64,000 nucleotides of DNA from positions 5,599,184-5,663,183 of the forward strand of contig NC_054085.1 in NCBI RefSeq assembly GCF_017562075.2. Direction: 5' to 3'. The notes under the pieces are model-generated. The model searched no databases. It was given only the letters and a program-made list of their open reading frames with translations, and had not been told where the DNA came from. Position 1 is the stretch's first letter. Every line of letters begins with the position of its first letter. Of the stretch, positions 60,004 to 64,000 are shown piece after piece. Position numbers and translations under genes: made by a program. This DNA is from Anopheles merus. Its lineage: Eukaryota; Arthropoda; Insecta; Diptera; Culicidae.

Positions 60004-61170
60004 GGGTAACTGTACTAGTATTCGGCAGTTTACCTGTTTTCGGCAGGATAACTAAAAACGTGTAATTACGCAAAAATGCGTTTAAAATTGTATCAACATA
60101 TATTTTTTTAAATAGAAATATGCTCATTTGTAATTCAGATACGAAGTATCACATCATTCCCTTGCATATTTTTCAAAATATCAAACAAAATGTGCAGAGT
60201 TCAACGTGTTTTGGCAGATTTGCTGTCAGCCAATAGTTTGGCAGGTTTCGTTATTAAGAGAACTAGACCTCTAACACAGTTAAAGTGTGGTTTTTATGAA
60301 AGATTCTATGGTTGCAAAATTTATTCTAGCCCGCTTGGAATTAAAAAATCACGAAAAACAGGTATTTATTCACTTTAAAGGCTGCCGAAAATAGGTACAG
60401 TCAGAATTAAATGGATGAACGCTTTTTAGTTGGCATACTTTTTAGTTGAACGCTCGATAGTTGTCTGACAGTTCAATTAAAAAGCATGCGTTTGTATGGG
60501 AAAACCGGTTTTTGAAAAAACCACAAAAATCCTATGACAGGCCGAAAAACATTTTTTTTGTATGGAAAAAACGTGCCAACTAAAAAGCACATATTAAATA
60601 GTTGGCAGGGAATCGAAGTTCAACCAGTGAGTTCGGACTGTACATGGTAAATGTTGATTTTTGACAGATCAATGCTGTGGGCTCCTGCCGAAACTTGGAA
60701 CAATAACACACTTTTGATTTTGCTGAATAATAATTTAAAACCTGACCAGAACACTACAAAGCGTATGTTGACACATAAAACCACATTTTTTGTATCAAAT
60801 ATCACCAATTTTACTGTAAATATTCAATAACTTGAGAGAACAATAATAATTTGTGAGCAAGTACTCTATAGCCGTCAGGCAGTTTCATTTCTCCAGTGCC
60901 TACTTTGTTTGTAACTCAAATCATGAATGACTGTAAAAATTGCCAGCATAATGCCCAAAATGGGAATCATTAAATTAATAGTTTAAGTACTCTTCAACAC
61001 AAATCTTAGGAAAGTGAAACTATAAAACTGTTTCAAACATTTTTGTCTACTCATTGGCATTTATTAAAACATTTACTGACCCGTATTCGCATTGCCGAAA
61101 ATAGGAGCACAGCCTGCCGAAAATAGGACCAAACTGCTGAAAATGGGAACTAAAACAGTATTTGCATTTT
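60004..61170. mobile_element. Related GGGTAACTGTAC element, right end unresolved
   Basis: Starts with GGGTAACTGTAC after TA. The motif TGCCGAAAATAGGTAC, or its complement, recurs at about 60020, 60037, 60382, 60684, 61094, 61113 and 61131. This is the same layout as the element at 10223 but with a different core. A 62-codon ATG frame at 60190-60378 lies inside and is unassigned. I could not place the right end. Confidence 0.45.
60398..60640. mobile_element. Tc1/mariner-type MITE, 243 bp, nested
   Basis: TA on both sides (60396-60397, 60641-60642). Ends CAGTCAGAATT and, complemented, CAGTCCGAACT. Inside, TTTTTAGTTGGCA occurs near each end in inverted orientation. Removing it rejoins GAAAATAGG-TA-CATGG of the host element. 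Confidence 0.7.
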
Positions 61171-61287
61171 CACGAATATCTCTAAAAAATACATTTAAAT
61201 CGGCAAATAAAAAATACGATAGTTTACCGTTCGAAATAATGTCACTTTCATGAAAAACTATAAAAATTGTAACCGCAGGACTCCACA

Positions 61288-61735
61288 CCCCGCTGCGCAA
61301 AGCGATCGAACACTTGTCAGCCACTCGCTCAATGTAACTAGAGAGCAAGAACCAATAATGATAAAGCGAGGTGAAAGCGAAAGAAGGGGAGAAAGAGAAC
61401 GTGGGTGTGAACTATTTTTCGGCCATTGTCATTTTTGCGCCAACAAAGTCGCGTATCGGAGCTTTTTTGTCAGAAAGAGACAAACACATACAGCGCGCTC
61501 TCTGGAAAGACCCCGCTGCGCAAAGCGATCGAAAACTCAGCGTCTCGCTCAATGTAGCTAGAGCGCAAGAACCAATAAAAGGTAAAAGGATGGTGAAGAG
61601 GGGAAAGAGGGGAGAAATAGAACGTGGGTGTGAACTATTTTGCGACCATAATCATTTTTGAACCAACATGGTCGCGTACCGGAGCTTTTTTTGTCAGAAA
61701 GAGACAAACACATACAGCGTGCTCTCTCGAACGAC
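61288..61735. repeat. Two ~223-bp tandem units
   Basis: CCCCGCTGCGCAAAGCGATC at 61288 recurs at 61511. The shared core includes AACGTGGGTGTGAACTATTT, GTCAGAAAGAGACAAACACA and CAGCGxGCTCTCT. The copies are about 85-90% alike by eye. Open frames here are repeats of each other in shifted frames, not genes. Confidence 0.85.
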
Positions 61736-61892
61736 TGTAAACGCTTCAATAGATCAAGAGCTTCGATCGGTTCTTCGGACGTTTCTGCTCGCTTTCTCGA
61801 TCGGTTTCGGCGGAAAGCGAGCTAGAGGCCTCAAAATACCGTATTATTATTGAAAAAACTGTAGCATAAAAGTTTATGTTCCCCGTGCTGTT

Positions 61893-61914
61893 ATTTTGCC
61901 ACGCGTGGCAAAAT
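61893..61914. other. 22-bp perfect palindrome
   Basis: ATTTTGCCACG followed by its exact complement. Followed within 60 bases by TGTCTATTAGACA (13-bp palindrome) and further CTATTAG units to about 62010. Confidence 0.85.
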
Positions 61915-62284
61915 GGGCATCCCTATTAGCCAAAATCGTTAATATATGTCTATTAGACAGCCCAATAGACAAAGACTGCCTGTCTATTAGGCATCTATTA
62001 GGTCCATAAATCAAAACCACCAAGAGAAAAGAAGTAGGGCTCTACGGCATCACATTTGTAGAGTTAAAGAACTTGTTTCGTGTTTAGAATTAGACACTTA
62101 ATCTAATACATATGATTAGACAAAAAATACAACAATTCGACAAGTCGTCTTATTACACGGGATCTGTCAATTAATAGACAGTTATTGGGATCGGTTGACT
62201 TTTCATTATGATTTTGATTGGTAGGTATATTGCCCCAGAAGATTGATGTTTCATGTTTTATTTACGTATGCTTCATTAGAGCTA

Positions 62285-63909
62285 CAGTCAATCCAAAAAG
62301 TATTCGTCTAGCTGAATATTTTACAGAAAAGGGCGAATTATGGCTGCAATACGTATGGGGCGATAAAAGTAATGATGAGGTTTGATAAAGGGGCCATCAA
62401 TACACACGTTTTGCTAAAAAATAAGCATTAAAATGGTGCGATAACAACTAAATTATGTGAAAAAATTAAAAAAAAGTTATTTGATTGGTGCGCAAAATGT
62501 ATTCGTCCATCTTGCTTTTTAATTATTTACGCTGGACAAACACTAGGTAGACGTTAATTAAATTTATTATTATCAATCTACTGATGACTTCCTTCTAAAT
62601 TAATGCGTTTTTGTTGTTTCAATTGCACTTCAAGCGGTCAGAGAGGCACTAAAGGCAGAGGAGTTAAATGAATGGAGCATGATGGCGAAAATCGTATCTT
62701 AATCCTATGCATAACCTATCCTACCCATTTTTTAAGGTTACAAAATGTGTGGGAGGCCTCGATCCTTCATTTGATCAGCGTTTGGCCATTTTTATGACAC
62801 TAATTGTGTGATAAACTGCCATGTAAGCAGCCATCCTTGACGGTTAATCTAACGAAATGTCCAAAAAATCAAATTTTACCAAGGAATCAGTGCATTTTGT
62901 GATGGCCAATAAGATCAGGAGAAGATATGAGTCACATTTGGTAGATGGGTCATACTGCATTTCATCGTAGCTGGTCATGCAATAGCTTGAATGAGTCAGT
63001 TGTTACAAACATGTTTTGTTTGAATAATACCATACACAGAAAGATGCCAAATCTGGTAATGAGCATCAAATAATTAAGGAATTTATTTCAAATTAGGCTC
63101 TACTTACATATTAAAACATGTTTAAATCGCCAAGGTCATAGGGCCGACGTCTACCATAGCGAAAACAGTCTACTAAGATGCAGCAGAAAAATCTCGTATA
63201 ACGGTAGCACCACGATGTCATGATACTAGAACTCAGTGAGGAAAGGTGAGCTAGAAAAATGATTCAAATTGATTGGAGACGAGATGGGGAAACATATTCA
63301 TGCAGTTTTTAAGTACTTTGAGTCCGAGTTCTGAGAAATTTTACTTAAAATGTATCACATGGTTCAAGAACAGTCGAGCTGGAGAACATACAGAGCATTG
63401 TCAATTGCCCGAAACACGAAACCAGCTGAAACCAAACTGATGAAAATGATTTAGTATACACTCAATATGATATCAGTTGCCATTTTTTCAATGGAACTTG
63501 GCCACGTAGTCCGTAAATGCAATATTTCTACCAGAGAATAATTGGAACAAGTCTTGTAGGATGAGTGGATCAAAAATACGCCATTTTAATGGTTCAAATG
63601 AGTTCTTGCGTTGTGCTAGTAGTCACCAATAGTCATAAATGCAATAAGAAACAAGATCAGGACATTTTTTGATTCCATAACCTTTATTGTAATACGCATA
63701 TTACGCCAAAAGTCTGATAGACGAATACTTTTTGCGCACCAATCAAATGACTTTTTTAATTTTTTTCACATAATTTAGTTGTTATTGCACTATTTTAATG
63801 CTTATTTTTAGCAGTTCCATGCTTGTATTGATGTTCCATTTATCAAGCGGCCATAATTCGCCTTTTTCTGCAAAATATTCAGCTAGACGAATACTTTTTG
63901 GACTGACTG
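62285..63909. mobile_element. Tc1/mariner-like element with long IR/DR ends
   Basis: TA target site at both sides. Terminal inverted repeats of about 210-220 bp start CAGTCAATCCAAAAAGTATT (left) and CAGTCAGTCCAAAAAGTATT (right, complemented). Each contains two direct copies of AAGTATTCGTCTA-like sequence, one at the tip and one at the inner edge (about 62297/62504 and 63719/63885). This IR/DR layout is known from several Tc1-family transposons. The interior (62520-63700) is broken by stops. A short ATG frame near 62857 starts MSKKSNFTKESVHF and ends after about 40 codons, so no working transposase is visible. Confidence 0.8.
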
Positions 63910-63917
63910 TATATAGC

Positions 63918-64000
63918 CAGTGGCGTATTTAACGGTAAGCAAAGTAAGCAATTGCGGGGGTCCCGGAATCTTTAGTCCATTATCCATAACAGTTGATAGA
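63918..64000 (+). mobile_element. Possible hAT end, runs off the window
   Basis: CAGTGGCGTATTTAACGG is typical of the terminal repeat of one hAT branch. The remainder lies beyond base 64000, so the matching end and target duplication cannot be checked. Confidence 0.4.

Overview
This window looks like insect nuclear DNA, most likely from a mosquito such as Anopheles. The reasons are short introns of about 80 bases with GT/AG ends, long AT-rich non-coding stretches, abundant tRNA-derived SINEs with (AAG)n tails, non-LTR retrotransposon fragments, and small DNA transposons with TA or 8-bp target duplications. No bacterial-style operon, CRISPR array or rRNA gene was seen. Several apparent open frames start only at GTG or TTG, which are not credible eukaryotic starts, so they were ignored. 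Organism assignment is inference from style, not a database match.

The one gene recognised with confidence is on the minus strand at 36654-37955. It has three exons and encodes a secreted protein of about 378 residues. Its parts are a signal peptide, an Ig-like domain, half of a laminin-type EGF module, a laminin IV type A domain and a final EGF module. It resembles a stand-alone slice of perlecan. Weaker coding candidates are scattered through the window: a terminal exon at 5220-5511, a cysteine-rich exon present twice inside a duplication, half of an Ig domain at 41957-42092, and short ATG-led frames near 42.3, 45.9, 47.9, 48.7 and 53.9 kb. A probable minus-strand promoter with a non-coding first exon lies near 27.5 kb.

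Most of the explainable structure is mobile DNA. Thirteen SINE copies or fragments share a Pol III head but carry two different 3' halves. Six have clear or nearly clear target-site duplications. From 9769 to 11887 a hAT-like element with 8-bp target duplication is split by a second transposon whose ends begin GGGTAAGTGTACC. A related element starts at 60004 and is itself interrupted by a 243-bp Tc1-type MITE. An element of 1.6 kb with IR/DR ends fills 62285-63909, and another hAT-like end starts at 63918. A 518-bp foldback element lies at 32590-33107 and a MITE with GGGGGCC ends at 39549-40085. Reverse-transcriptase remnants lie at 14.1, 39.2 and 57.1 kb.

The largest structural oddity is a direct tandem duplication of about 4.02 kb (15140-19160 and 19170-23193). 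The copies differ by one substitution and three one-base A-run indels that I could find. It is either a very young duplication or an assembly artefact.
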